Shown here one piece after another: positions 26,401-41,400 of a stretch of DNA of 64,000 nt. Made by a program: the position numbers and the translations under genes. The notes beneath the pieces were generated by a model. It saw only the letters and a list, made by a program, of their open reading frames with translations, was not told the origin of the DNA and made no database searches. Location of the stretch: contig CP136065.1 of assembly GCA_032622095.1 (NCBI GenBank), forward strand, positions 212,022,151-212,086,150. Direction: 5' to 3'. This stretch comes from Siphonodentalium dalli (lineage: Eukaryota > Mollusca > Scaphopoda > Gadilida > Siphonodentaliidae). The stretch's first letter is position 1, and every line of letters begins with the position of its first letter.

Positions 26401-29400
26401 GATATCATAACGAACCCCAAAAAATTGTTTTAAGTGAAAAAGTACTAGCAATATAAACTTTGTAAGAAACTTAGTCCAAATGCTAACTTGACCTGTATTT
26501 TGATCAAATTCAGTAATATAGCAGATTGGTGTTGATGAAGGAAATGAGTTGTCATACCGTATTTAATTTTCTAAGTTGAAAAAGGCCCACAACAAAAATC
26601 ACAGAGGGAAACTAACATGCAAGTTTGTCCTGTATTTCATATTGAAAAATGTATGAGATATCAGATATAATTCTCTGAGAACAACCATTGCAGGAACAAG
26701 CCTTGAAATAGTGTCTGTCATTTGCAGAATGAGGTTCCCAGAGGTTGAATTTAGTGATGCTACCCCGCATAGCAGGCTAGCATCACCAAATTCACCCTCT
26801 GGGAACCTCATTCTGCTGAGGTGTAAGCAGAATGAGGTCCCCGGAGGGTGAATTTGGTGATGCTAGCCTGCTATGCGGCGTAGCATCACTAAATTCACCC
26901 TCTGGGGACCTCATTCTGCAAATGACAGACACACTATTTCAAGGCTTGTGCAGGAATACAAATGCACTGCTGGTATCTATAATCAGTGGACAATTACAGA
27001 ATAGCTGAGACAATCTATTCCTTTAATTTTACCTGAGTCTTATCCTTTTGGTATTGAACGAGTTCAGATATGGCTTCTCTTTCAGCTTTATCAACAAACT
27101 CCTTCACTGCTTCCCCTATTCCTTTCTCTGACAGTAATTGCAACTGTGATGCCTGAAAGAGCAGAATTAGAATCAGCTATTAGGAATGCCCAGGATAAGA
27201 TAGACCTATATATAGGGGCCTGGAATCAAGAGTTTACAGTCAAATCAAATTGAATCAGGGGTGAGATTCGTGAATCAAATTGTATCCTGAATTGAATATA
27301 TATAGAGCCAAAACTTAGCGAACATGGTTAACATAATACCAGTTTTGTGAATATGGGAAATATAGTACCCAAAACCATGGGATAAATTTAAGACCAATTC
27401 AGCAGTATTATGTGTCTGGAGCAAAATGGGTAGGCAATTTTACATGGAGCATGATACAACGTGTTACAACCCCCACTGGCAAACTGCTGGAAGATTCAGT
27501 CACAATACATCTTTTCATCTTCAAACTATAAAAGTTGGTAATTTTGTTTCGAAAATCATGAACATTGTAAGTATGCATGTACATTTCAAGAATACCTTGA
27601 TGAACATATCTCTGATTACAGTAATGCCCTAAGTAATCGACCCCCTTAACCACAGCAGAACTGAGAGTTTTCCAATGAATGGCAACAAGCCATATTTCCG
27701 ACTAAATCCTGAAAAGTTACCCATAATTCTGCTGTGGTTAAGGGGTCAATTACTTAGGGCATTACTGTACCTTACTCGTATTTAAATTAGGGCAGTACTA
27801 TATTTCATGCACCGATTGGTGCGCAAATATAAAAGTCAGTGAAAAATAGTATGACTCCAGAGTTTATACCAAGCCACATGCAGGGAAACAAGGGGGCTAT
27901 ACATTGATGAGTTACATACATTACGGAATTTTTGACAAATAGAAAATTAAGTATATTATATGCGCATGAAAACCATTATTATATGTATAACATGCATAGC
28001 GACAACTCATGCATGTAACAATTTAGATGTTTACAAATATGTGACAAAGTGACCAAACATCCTGAGCTAGTTATGTCAACGCAACCCACATCAAAGTATT
28101 TTTTCTTAAGTCAGTTGTCAATGCGGTTGTGGTTTTACTAATTTTGAGTACATTTCAATGATGTTTATAAATATTTCAATATCGGAATAATTATTTGAAG
28201 CATATAAACACCCATCTTCACAAACAAATTGATGTTGCAGTTATGTTTTACATGATGTTAATCCTTCGTGATGGTGTTTAGTTATTATATACGCATGAAA
28301 GTATCTTCATCAAAAATTAAGAACTTATACTTTCATCAAATCCAAGACTTTTACAAAAATAATTTTTGTCAGTTTTGAATTAGGATAGTTTGGTGCGGGA
28401 ATTCAAATTGCGCGAATTCAAAATTGAGCGAAAAATATTACTGCGCGAATTTAAATACGAATAATATAACCAAGATTGTTCATTTTGTAAAATGTTTTAT
28501 ATATTTCCATTGATTCTGAAATATTCTAATCCTATGATGGAATCAAATCAAACGCCAAATTTTCAATTTTGAATCGAATCTCGAAGCTTTGCAGGGGCTT
28601 ACCTATATAGTCGAGTTACAGTAAACTGAGCGACAGGAACCCTGCATGTAGCTATGTCAACTGAAATTTTTTCGCTGTTGTCTTGGTCAGCAAAATCGAG
28701 ATGCCATAGAACAGAATGTTAGAATACTACCGAGAATCCACAAAACATATTTATTCATGTGTATTAAATATACCTGATCAGATTTTGTGAAAAATTGTTT
28801 GACCATGTCTTCCACACCAGTAGAATCCAAAGCCTGTGGCTTGATATTGAAGGCATCATCTGAAATAGTTCCAGAAAGATGAAATGGTAGATGTTAAGGT
28901 ATGCATCAGTATTCTACTGTTTGTTCCCTGCTACATAAACTGAGGGTTTCTGTGAGACTAATATATTAAAGTGATGTGAAACACTCCGTTAGGGTGATCA
29001 AATAGAAATTGAAAATAATTTTACTCAAAGCAGTTATTTTTACAAATATATTATCCAAATTGACAATACACACCGTCATTCTTATATATTTACATACTAA
29101 GTGTTGTCATCACTAAATCCAGCATTCTGATTGGTCGGCGCCCACGTGGCTAGTTGCAGTTATTTCTCGGTTAATGTGCAATGGCTCATAACACCAAGCT
29201 CATAACACCATCGATACGTCATTGGGTTTGGAAAGACGAACGCGTAATGTTTTGGGCGCATTTGGACTCGCGCAGGATTGACTTAATACATCATCGGGTT
29301 TCAATATGAAGAGAAATTGTTCCTATTAACTTTCGCCAAGGGTGCTATTGGGTATTTTGTGCTGTTTTTGTCATGATACACTTTTCGATTTAAATACATT

Positions 29401-32400
29401 TACAAAGTGGCTTTTTCGCTAAATGTATATAAATATAAGGATTAACTGTCATGTGGACTATTTTTATGGGATGTAACCGTGAGGTAAGTGGTCATAACTA
29501 GTATGTAAAATCCTTCGGGTTTTACACAAGTTATGTCCACTTACCTCACGGTTACATCTCCATAAAAACAGTCCACATGAGAGTTAATCCTTATATATTA
29601 AATAAATCTAATCACACTCGTTGGCAAAATTTATTTTGTTAGTTTATCGCCGATATTTGCATCCCGAATCGAGAAGTAAATATTTATACTTGAGTGTAGT
29701 TTAGACGATATTGTCTATAAGCGTGATAGTGCTTGAATTCTAACTTATCAGTTTCACTCACTCAAACACATCCATAATATGTCTTTAACTGATCAGTCTT
29801 ACAGGAATAAATTTTAATGTAAACTTAACTAACATGAACTCCCACTCATCTGCAGCTAAAGTATGCTGATCACTCAAAATATTATCTCAATGATTCATTG
29901 TTAATACCAGGATGTGTTTAAAGGGACCCAAGGCACTAACAGTTGGTACAGTAAAGCCCTAAATAATCGACTCCTTAACCCTTTACCCAACAGAAGGGCC
30001 CTGGGCCAATGCATTCTCTTATATATGCGAGTCGACCATAGGTCGTCTCGCATATATAAGAGAATGCATTGGCTTAACACATTAAAAATTATAAAATTGT
30101 TAAAGAATGTAAGAAAAAATGGTAAAAAAAGATTTTTTTTTAGGCCAATGCATTCTCTTATATATGCGAGGCGACCTATGGTCGACTCGCATATATAAGA
30201 GAATGCATTGGCACAGGGCATAACTGTAACTATCACAATGTGGTCAAGGAGTCGGTTCCAATGATATCCATATTTGTATGGTTCTATTGAGACAGACCGA
30301 AGATATTTTAGGCTGTTGAAGCTTTATTTGGCCGGTTTTGGCCGGTTTGTTGGGTAAAGGGTTAACCACCGCAGAATTATCTGGGTAATTTTTCAGGATT
30401 TAGTCGGAAATATGGCTTGTTGCCATTTGGAAAGCTCTCACTGAGAGCTTTCCGATGAATGGCAACAAGTCATGTATCCGACTAAATCCTGAAAAATTAC
30501 CCATAATTCTGCTGTGGTTTAGGAGTCAATTATTTAGGGCATTACTGTAAATGTGCAAACAATATATAAAAATCTGTAACAACATCGCCACTAAGAAGAA
30601 CATGGAGCAATAGATAAACTTTGTTCTTATTTTCATTGTTGATAGTTTTCCAATAACAAAACTGCGTGTGTTGAAACCATTATTCTGAAAACAAAACTGT
30701 TACAGTCATTTGTCAACAACCGTTGCTAATCGTATGATAAGTTAAAATATTATTTAGCTGATTTTCAGAATATACTTTCAATGTTTTGACATTTTCCAAT
30801 GTTTACCGTCAAGTTTTGACGAATTAACTTATTATCTGAACATCCCTACAAATAAATGAATAGGAAGCCATATGGTGTTATTACCATCTGCTGTAATTAC
30901 CAGTATCGGAAATCCTTGCAGATAAATATAGACCATTCTAATGTATACTTTTAGAACTAAGTGCTAAAATCCATTCATCAACCAAACATTAAATGAGGAA
31001 GTTTTATTTAAAGACATATGTGACCCGCCATATCAAATCCAGTCGTAAGTCGGGATTTTTTTTACCCTGTGCCAATGCATTCTCTTATATATGCGAGTCG
31101 ACCATAGGTCGCCTCACATATATAAGAGAATGCATTGGCCTAACAATTTTTTACAATTTTAATAATTTTTTCTTGTATTCTTTAACAATTTTATAATTTC
31201 ACCATACAGAGCCCCAGACAAACATGAGCAGACGACACTCTTCTATATGCTTCTATATATGTGTGGGGCTCCCTGCAGGGTAATGAATGTTTTTTATTTT
31301 ATGTCCTAAAAATTGTAAGAAACATTTATTTAAAAAAAAAATATAAAAAATTGTTAGGCCAATGCATTCTCTTATATATGTGAGGCGACCTATGGTCGAC
31401 TCGCATATATAAGAGAATGCATTGGCACAGGGTATGGCGGGTCACATATTATGGACTTGTTCAGCTGCGATAAACTTATAAATTAGTACTCAGGCGCTAT
31501 GCCAACCTGGGGAATGTATCATACTAACATCACCAAAAATTAAAAAGAAATCGACCATCCCACTCCATAGAAAACATTGTCTGAACTACACTCAATTGTA
31601 AATATTTACATCTCGATTCGGGACGCAACAATCGGCGATAAACTAACGCAAATGATTTAAAGACTTTTATATCATTTGGCACGAATACACTGTGAAGGCC
31701 TTCAGTCTCTTTAAAATAGCTTAAGTGAACTGGGTATCTGCCACTGAAGTGAGCACCATCAGATGTGGCATAATACACCTGTTGGTTTGTTTCAAATCGT
31801 ATTTGAGAAAAATATCATCCAGAATTAATTCCATGTTATCTCTTTCTCAGTCAAAATTTACATGAGTATAACAATTCTACAAGTAAACAGTCTTAACCCT
31901 TTCATGACACGAGCTGTGCTGGTGGAGTATTAAAGATCCTGTGCCAGTGCATCAAACATGAAAACATGCTATCAAGCCTGCAAATAGTGTGTCTGTCATT
32001 TGCAGAATGAGGTCCCCAGTGGGTGAATTTATGACGCTATCCAGCATGGCAGGCTAGCATCACCAAAGTCACCCTCTGGGAACCTTATTCTGCTTAAGCC
32101 TCAATTGCTATGGGAGACCTAGGATCAGATTGAAGTTCTCCAGTTGAAGTTCAAGATGACCATAAAAATGGCAGCCGTAAATGGAAAACTTAATGTTTTT
32201 TCACTAATATCTTCTAGACCAGTTTCTTCTGTATGGAACTGGTTCGGAAATGTGATTTTATTCTTTATTGTTCATGTTAACTGGTCACTGGGGCAATGAT
32301 ATATGTCATTCTTGGGATCCCAGCCCCTTCCGATCCTTCAACAATTTTATTTTACAGAATGCGGTATGAAATTTCACCAAAAATCACCATTGGGATTCTA

Positions 32401-35400
32401 GTCATATATCAACAAGAAATGAGCAGAACTGTGCAAAGTAAGTGAGGCATACCATTACTTATGAATATTTCAACTAAATAGAACTATAAATTTTCATTTT
32501 GACTAAAAATGGCTGTCAAAATGGCGGCCAAAATTTGGAAAATGGTAAATCTTGTCCCGTCGTGCCATGCAATCGCTTAAAAGTTGTGGATGATGAAAAC
32601 AATTGGCTGTTCTGTCATATATACATTGAATACTAACATGTATGATATATCTTTGATAAGTGTATTGGAATATTCTCTCAAAATCGGCAAAAAATCACTT
32701 TCCAGGTTTGCACAATTTTTTTCAAGTAAAATGGAACTATCTTTTGTGTTTGTTATTTTTATCAGTCTTAAGTGCATCACACTGATGAGTTTTTAGAAAA
32801 TTATACTAAAGCTGGCTTAAAAATGTCCACAACATTTGGTAGAAAAGTTGATACTTTCAAATATATCCCGGACATTATTCTCTGCTCTTCTGTTAATGTA
32901 GCACATTGTGATTCACTTGGTTGTTAAACATGTTACTTAATCAACTGACAACTATAAGTTCTATTCTGGTTGTCAACACAACCACACTTGGGTTTACCTG
33001 TAAACCACACACATGACTATACAGCCACGAGTCAACCGTTCAGGTACACCAGGTATACTCCTACAATTGACCATATAGTCGTACATTCTTGATCATACAG
33101 TCACTTCTTGTATACCTATTCGCCTCACCATTGTCACTCCCTGTATATCTATTTGCCACATGTATGGCCATATATCCACTCAAGATATACACATACAATG
33201 CAATCTTAACCATACAGTAACCTATTCGCCTCACCATTGTCACTCCCTGCATATCTATTTGCCACATGTATGGCCATATATCCACTCAAGATATACATAA
33301 TACACTGCAACCTTAACCATACAGTAACTCCTGGTATACATATACACCTCACCCGTGGCCACCCAACCCTTGTATATACAAATGCCTCGCACATATAGCC
33401 ATTCACACACTCCAGGCTTGAATATACTCCTCAATCAGACAATTCAGCCACTCACTATATACCCATACACAACAGTTGTGGTCATTCAGTCACTCCTTGC
33501 TTACAAATTCACCTCAAAATTGGCCATACGATCACTCTCTGTATACATATTGGCCACACCCATGGCCATATACCCAATAAATATATACGATGTACATACA
33601 CACCCCACCATGCCTATTATAGAATCACTCCAGGTATACATCGACACCTCACCATTGACCATACATACTTTCTAGATATAACAATACAATGCGCAGAACC
33701 ACACTATTGGCCATACAGTCACTCCTGTATACCTTTTCTTCACACACATGACCATATACACACACTCAAGATATACATACACCCCACTCGTGACCATAGA
33801 ATCAATCCAGGTATACATATACACCTCACCAATGAATATACCAATACCCTGCATGACCATTCGTACATTCCAGATTTGCATATACACCTCGCCCATGACA
33901 ATTCAGCCACTCGATGTATACTCACACATCCATGATCTTACAGCTACTCTCTGTATACCTACACATCAACCAATGATAATACAGCCACGGCAGAGATGCA
34001 TATACATCACATATACAACCATGACCACAAGGGCAATTCATATATACCTACACGCCGCTAATTACCACCCACATATGCTAAAGGTATGCATACACTTCAA
34101 CAATCATGACCGTACAGTCATTCCACCTATATACATTGCAAATAAGAATACAACCACTCACTATTTATTCATACAATCACAGTTCCACACATGATCATAC
34201 AGCCAACATATGTATACATATGTATACACCCTTCTGTGACAAAGAGTCACACAAGGTACGCATGTATATCCCACAAATGACCATACAGCCACTCTCTATA
34301 TACATAAACAACACAGACGGACAAACCGCTATTATAATTATACACACACACCACTTCAATAACCATAAAAATAACCTGTGTACACCTATTCACCTCACAC
34401 ATGACCATACAGTAACCCTGTGTATACCTATACATCTCACCATGGATACACCACCCCCATCACCATATGGCTACTACTTCGCACCATTCATGACCATACA
34501 ATAACTCCATTTAGAACTGTTCACCTCATCTATGACCACACATTCACTCCCTGGCTGTCATTTTGACATACAATAAACATTTTTGATACCAACAATAGTT
34601 CCATTTACTTGAGTAAATGGTCCAAACCTGAGAAGTAAATTTTGGCCGATTTTGATGTCAAGTTTGTGATATAAAAATCCAATAATTCTGGTAATGTCAG
34701 TGGTTACATTAGTAACACTTAACCAATGTGCATCAGAAATGTTATTATTTAATGTATATAAGACAGCATAGCCAATTGTATTAGTCAATCACAATTTGTA
34801 AGCGATTACGTGGCACGGTGGGGCAATATTTACCATTTTCCAGGTTTTGGCTGCCATTTTGGTAGCCATTTGAGACAAATTGACAATTGTTGTTCCATTG
34901 AGTTCAAATATTCATAAGTAATTGTATACCTCACTTAATTTGCACAGTTCTGTCAATTTCTTGTTAAAATATGACTAGAATCCCAATGGTGATTTTTGAA
35001 GAAATTTCATACCGAGTTCTGTATAAGGCCTAAAAAAAAATACATTTGTTTCCGCTATTAAACGAGCTGAAAAAAATTAGGGTAGGTAGGTAGGCTTAAC
35101 TTTTTTTTGTTTGTTAACTTTTTTTGTTTCAGTATCTTTAAAAATAACTGTATAATACTTGTCAATAACCCAAACTGTGCACTTCTTAGCCCCAATCAGG
35201 TTAACCCAAATGACAGAGGAACTAAAAACTCCAATTCAATCTTACATATGCTTCAATATTTACATATATACTAGTCTATATACTAATATAGTCTTTGATA
35301 ATCCTAATATTTCCCATATGGCCTGGCGACAACTGGAGTCAGTCCAGCACCACTGCACTGTCACATATTGGAGTGACCGTCTTGTACCGATCTCTTAATG

Positions 35401-38400
35401 ATGGCTTCACAACCCCACCTTCTCCTCCGCATTCGGTGAAGGATCTAGGTATTTTTTGGGGACACCTGTTTTTGGGCAATGATATGCCCAAGACATAACC
35501 TGAAGGCCTGAGCGGAGGAAGGTTTGGGAGGGGTCACGCCCTGCTGATGGTGGGGGTTCTCCCCCTGGAAAAATTCTGAAAATCCATTGCATTTATAGCT
35601 AATCTAGGGAACTTTGAGTCAGTATTTTGAATTTTAATGAGAGGTCAATTTGATCAAGTTTCTCAAGCATAACATTGGAAATTTTTATATATGTATGGAT
35701 TGGAAATGCTTATAACTTATTGTCAGATATCTTTTGGTTCAATGGATTATGCTTATGATGCTTGAAATGAGACTTACCATTATCACTCTAATTCATATAA
35801 TAGGCTATTTTATAAAATTCAAGTGAGACACATACATAATATACTACATGTAGTACAGAAACAATGTCTATTTAGTTAGTATTTACTATTTATAGTACTA
35901 ATCTCTATGTTAATTTTTCATTTGGTATATGAGATCCCACCTGATAACCAGGTTGATTCGATCAAATTGTTAATGTTCCTGTACTGTATTTGATTGAAAT
36001 ACTGAAGTCTGAAGGCTGAATGATAACAAACCTGAACTGAAACTATTTGAAGTTTTCACAGATGAAAGCTAGATAAAGCCAAACATACCGGGTACATGTA
36101 CTTTACAGTATGATTCCAACTGTTAAACTTAAATCTTTTTGTAAACTAAAATTTCTTATGTCAATATATATAAATGTTTTGCATCTTGTTATGATATGAA
36201 TTAGGAATTGCAATGGCAATAAAAAGTTTAGGGTCGGGGGTTTAAAATAGGGTCGGTCGGGTTAGCGGAAACAAACGTCTTTTTTTGTTTAGGCCTAATC
36301 AAATTATTGAGGGATCGAAAGGGACTGGGATAACACAAATGACATATTTCATTGCTCCAATGATCACTTAACATGAACAATACAAAATAAAGTCCATTCC
36401 GAACCAGTTTCATACAGCAGAACCTGATCTAGAAGATATTAGTGAAAAAAGTGTCAAATTTCCTCTCGGATGCCACTTTGATGGCCATCTTGGACAGGGA
36501 GTTCCAATTTTACCCTTAAGATGTGCCATTAATATATCTCAGTGTCAGTATATGCCTAATTTTAAATCGCATATTTCATGGTAAGATTAATTGCGACATT
36601 TAATAAATTATATAATCACAAAACGCTCTTTAAATAGGAAAACCCCTTAAAAGAGGGGTTAAAGTGAAATTTCAGCGTGGCTCCATATCTAATATCAATT
36701 GGTATGTGAATATGTACATATGTGCAAAGTTTCATGCTTTAGTCACAATTTGAACAATTGCCTTGAGAATTTGACTTAATCTACTCCACTAACATCACTA
36801 AATTCACCCTATTGGAGATCTCATTCTGCAAATGACAGACTCACTATTTGCAGGCTTGGTTATATTTGCCTAACCTGATTTCTTTTGTCCTGTTTTCTCT
36901 GCAGTAGCCTTGCGCCGATGAAAGTGAACGATATCTTTAGGGTTGGCAATTCTGTCCACAAACTTTTGCCCAAATCTGCATAAAATTAAGAAATGAGATG
37001 GTTAAAGATGCATAATCTGAATTAATGCTCACAAATTACTGTTTCCTTGGCTTCCGGGGTAAAAACTATTTGATTTGAGTCGAGGAACCCACCCATCAAA
37101 GCTCAAAGTGATCAGATATCAATTTTTAAAATCTATTTTTTGCACCATCGATAATTTTTAGTGGCCCAGTAAACAGTCGACGAGAAGACGGGCTTGGACC
37201 AAATTGCGGATGAAGATGGATAACTGTAAAATCAAGTGGCTTTTTTGTGTGAGATATTTGACACACTGGAAAAATTTCATTGAACAAAATGTTGACAAAT
37301 AACAGGTTTTGGGCAATTTTATACTATAGTTGACTGTGGTTAGCATTATTTTTGGGCAATTACTCGATTCTGATAACTGAAGCGGCATTTAAAAAAAAAG
37401 GTGTTGTTGTTGGAATCTGATGATATGGGAACCATCAAATCGGATTCAGTACCTTTAAATAGAACTAATGTTTTCATACAGAAAATATGTAAGGATCATA
37501 TCAGACATAAGAAAGTGATTTGCCTGACCAGCACCATAAAATGATGAACGCTTTTCCCATCAATTATAAACTACTCATCTGATAGTTACATTGTAATATA
37601 ATTATATCCACATAATGTTTACAGTACTTTGCCCATTAGGTTTCACAATAAGTTAATGTGCTTAAACAGGATAATTACGTTAGATGAAGGTGCAAGCGAA
37701 CAGACATTAGGAGTTTCATCACAAAGATATGCAATTAAAGATGCATAATCTGAATTAACGCTCCCAAATTACTATTTCCTTAGCTTCGGGGGTAAACAAT
37801 ATTTGATTCGAGTCGAGGAAACCACCCATCTAAGCTCAGAGCGATCAGATATTGATTTTTGAAATCTATTATTTTTCACCACCATTAATTTTTAGTGGCC
37901 AGTAAAGAGTCGACGAGAAGACGGTCTCGGACCAAATTGCGGATGAAGATGAATAACTCTAAAATCAAGTGGCTTTTTGTGTCAGGTATTTTGACAAACC
38001 GGGAAAATTTTGTTGAACAAAATGTTGATAAATAACAGGTTTTGGGCAATTTTATACTATAGTTGACTGTGGTTAACATTATTTTTGGGCAATTAATCGA
38101 TTCTGATAACTGAAGCGGCATTTAAAAAAATGCTGTTGTTGTTGGAATCTGATGATATGGGGACCGTCGAATAAGATTGAGTACCTTTAATCACAACAGT
38201 AATAAGAAAACAGGAATTATGGATAATCCATAATGGATTAAACTTTTAGGCATGACAACAAACATAGACTCTAAAAATAAAGATTAATTTTAATTATTGT
38301 TTTTAAATAACATTGACATCAGTTGATAATCTTCAACACATTTTGTTTCAATAATCTCTCTCGCAAAGTAAAAATATATGACGTAATCAACTATAAGAGC

Positions 38401-41400
38401 ACTGAGCTCAAGTTATGTTTTGGTGTCAGGTTCACACAACAGATGTCACCCTTGAGAGCTTTTGCAGGGTTTCTGCTAGGGATTGGGGGAATGGGACCCC
38501 TATATCACCTGCTGGGGGAAAATCTCAATCCATGAACCAACTGAAAATATGATCTAGTATCAGGAAATCAGTTGCTGATTTAAAGGTACTCAATCCAATT
38601 CGATGGTCCCCATATAATCAGATTCATACAACAACTATTTTTTTTTAAATGCCGCTTCAGTTATCAGAATCGATTAATTGCCCAAAAATAATGCTAACCA
38701 CTGTCAACTATAGTATAGATTTGCCCAAAACCTTTTATTTATCAACATTTTATTCAACAAAATTTTGCCCATTTGTCAAATATCTGACACAAATAGCCAC
38801 TTGATTTTAGAGTTATATTGTATCCGTCTTATTCCGAAATTTGGTCCAATACCGTCTTCTCGTCAATTTTTTACTGGGCCACTAAAAAGTATAGGTGGTG
38901 TAAAAAAATAGATTTCAAAAATCGATATCTGATCACTCTGAAATTTGACGGGTGGGTTCCTCAACTCGAATCAAATAATTTTTACACCTGAAGCCTAGGA
39001 AATAGTAATATGCGATTGTTAATTCAGACTATGGATCTTTAAGTCGAAAATCTGAACATCTATGGTAAAATAAGTAGATACAATAAATGAATCCTAATTG
39101 CATTTAATTTTAACACAATGAAAGCAGGGTGAAAATTTTGGCAAGTGAGTTCTTAATTATGGGATGTGAACTATCTAGTCATAAAACATCATCGAATGCG
39201 TGCCGAATTACAGACAATACAATGGGAAACCAAAACAAGAACTCTATCAATTTACATGTAGCGCAGTCAGCAGTGTCATGTCGACAGTTATATGTAATCT
39301 TCTTTAGTTTTCACAAAATGGTAATCCCATATTTCTGTTATAATCAAACTTTCATCAAACAGCTAATCGACCGTGGTTAAAATGTGAGTCGGAAAAAAGC
39401 AATGTTCTGCAAATTTTTTTCTTTGAGGCTGTTGTAAGTACTTTGTAACATGATCTCAATGTATGTACCACAAAAGGTCATTATTAATTTGTTTTGACAG
39501 TTAATCCTCCCTTTGTCCGTTTTGGATTATGGACTCATGTAGTCATTGTAACAATGCATATTAATGGCGACATTATATATAATAGCACATATTTATGATG
39601 TCAGCGTTATATTACCAACGAGCATAAGACAATAGGTTAATCAGCTGATTGTGAATGACGACAGATTAATTTATGGCTCGTTGATTTCAGCAATAATATA
39701 CAAGGCAAAATAATATGTATGCTTGATGACTATGTAGCAACATTAAACCAGGCTGGTGTCGCTTAGATATTTATTGCTACTTTGATATTTATTAATAATA
39801 CTATCTTGCTTTTCTAGTAGCTCATTTTACCTGTATGTAGTTAGTTTTACCAAAGAGAAAAACACGATAATCTCCCCAATTATATGCGCAATTAAATTTG
39901 GCAAATATTTTTTTAATTTGGCAAACAATAATTTCAGTTGGCAAAAATTTTGGCAAGAGAAAATTTTCGTCCAGCGCCAACCCTGATGAAGGGTTAAAAA
40001 ATGTAAGGGTATTGTCATTGGGTACTGTATAATATTGATAGAGTCAGTACTGTAAATTTCTATATCCAACTTAACCACATTCACAAAAACATTTTTATAT
40101 TAAGAAATATTCCTGACCAACCTTCAACAGTTAACAGCTAGACCTGGTCTACATAATCATAACATATAGTAATGCCCTAAATTGTCAACTCCTTAACCAC
40201 AGAAGAATTATGAGTAACTTTTCAGGATTTAGTCGGAAATATGGCTTGTTGCCATTCATCAGTGAGAGTTTCCGATGAATGGCAACAAGCCATATTTCCG
40301 ACTAAATCCTGAAAAGTTACCCATAATTCTTCTGTGGTTAAGGAGTCGACTATTTAGGGCATTGCTGTAAGTCTTAAGTCAGAAGTGTGTTATTTGACAA
40401 TGCAATCACAAAGTAACCCGGCAAAATCAACCATGTGGCTTTTAGCGATGTCTATTTTGATATCTTTCACAATAAGGAAATAAAAGTGGCTCACTGGTGG
40501 TCAGCATTAGCCAACAAATAAAATTATCTTCGTTTATTATGTGGGAGATACACAGGATGGGAAATTTGGGTTAGGGGAAAGGAGTGCTAAAAGGAACCCG
40601 CTGCCATTCTAGCAGAACCCCTGGCTTTTAGGAACCTTTTATCCAGGGAAAGGTGGTGTACATGTCTTATGTCTGACTGACTTTCATACCTGTGCATGCT
40701 GAAAGGCTCAAATCCACCGCTGTAATCAACACGGATTCTAATCAGTGGTTTATCAGGTTGTCGATTGTTATCTGTGTGTTCCTCATCTGCGAAGCAAAAA
40801 TTATTTAGAAAATGAAAAATATCAAAATGTTCATAGCAAGGACAATGTTACCTTTATATATTAGTGTAACCCACGTATAACTTTGAAAATAAATTCATAT
40901 GCCTTATATTCAGTGCAACTGCAAAAGCACCTGAGGATTAGATGATGGAGGGGGGGGGGTGGCTTAGCGGCCTTGAAATAGTGGGTCTGTAGTTTGCAGA
41001 ATGAGGCCCCCATAGGGTGAATTTAGTGATGGACTAGCATCACCAAATTCACCCTCTGGAAACCTCATTCTGCTGAGGCCTTAACTGCTATGGAAAACCT
41101 ACGATCAGATTGAAGTTCCCTACTTGAAGTTGGTGATGCTCACCCATTGGTCACCTCGATTATGCATTTTATTTTCTGCAAATTAGGGGATAGAGAAACA
41201 GAACAGAAGGGGAAAAGCAGCTAAAAACAATTTAATTTGAGACTATAGATACTTCCCAAGAAGATGAGGCCTAAGCAGAATGAGGTCCCAGAGGGTGAAT
41301 TTGGTGATGCTAGCCAGTTGTGCAGGGTAGCATCACTAAATTCATCATCTGGGGACCTCATTTTGCAAATGTCAGACACGCTATTTCAAGGCTTAATTCA

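Larger units (their letters stand above)
31973..36858. mobile_element. 4.9-kb fold-back composite with hAT-like ends
   Basis: The outer ends are CAAGCCTGCAAATAGTGTG and CACTATTTGCAGGCTTG, a terminal variant seen nowhere else in this window. Each is followed by the AGAATGAG hairpin segment. Inside lie long inverted arms (about 32150-32770 against 34555-36500) and central minisatellite DNA (33000-34560). The right arm is interrupted by the Harbinger-like element at 35027-36295. The 8-bp flanks do not match (CATGCTAT, GTTATATT), so single-element status is inferred. It occupies most of an MRE11 intron. Confidence 0.6.

Noticed and set aside
33061-34504. Several long frames on both strands
   Set aside because: They are translations of the degenerate minisatellite, with low-complexity repeated peptides and no gene signals.
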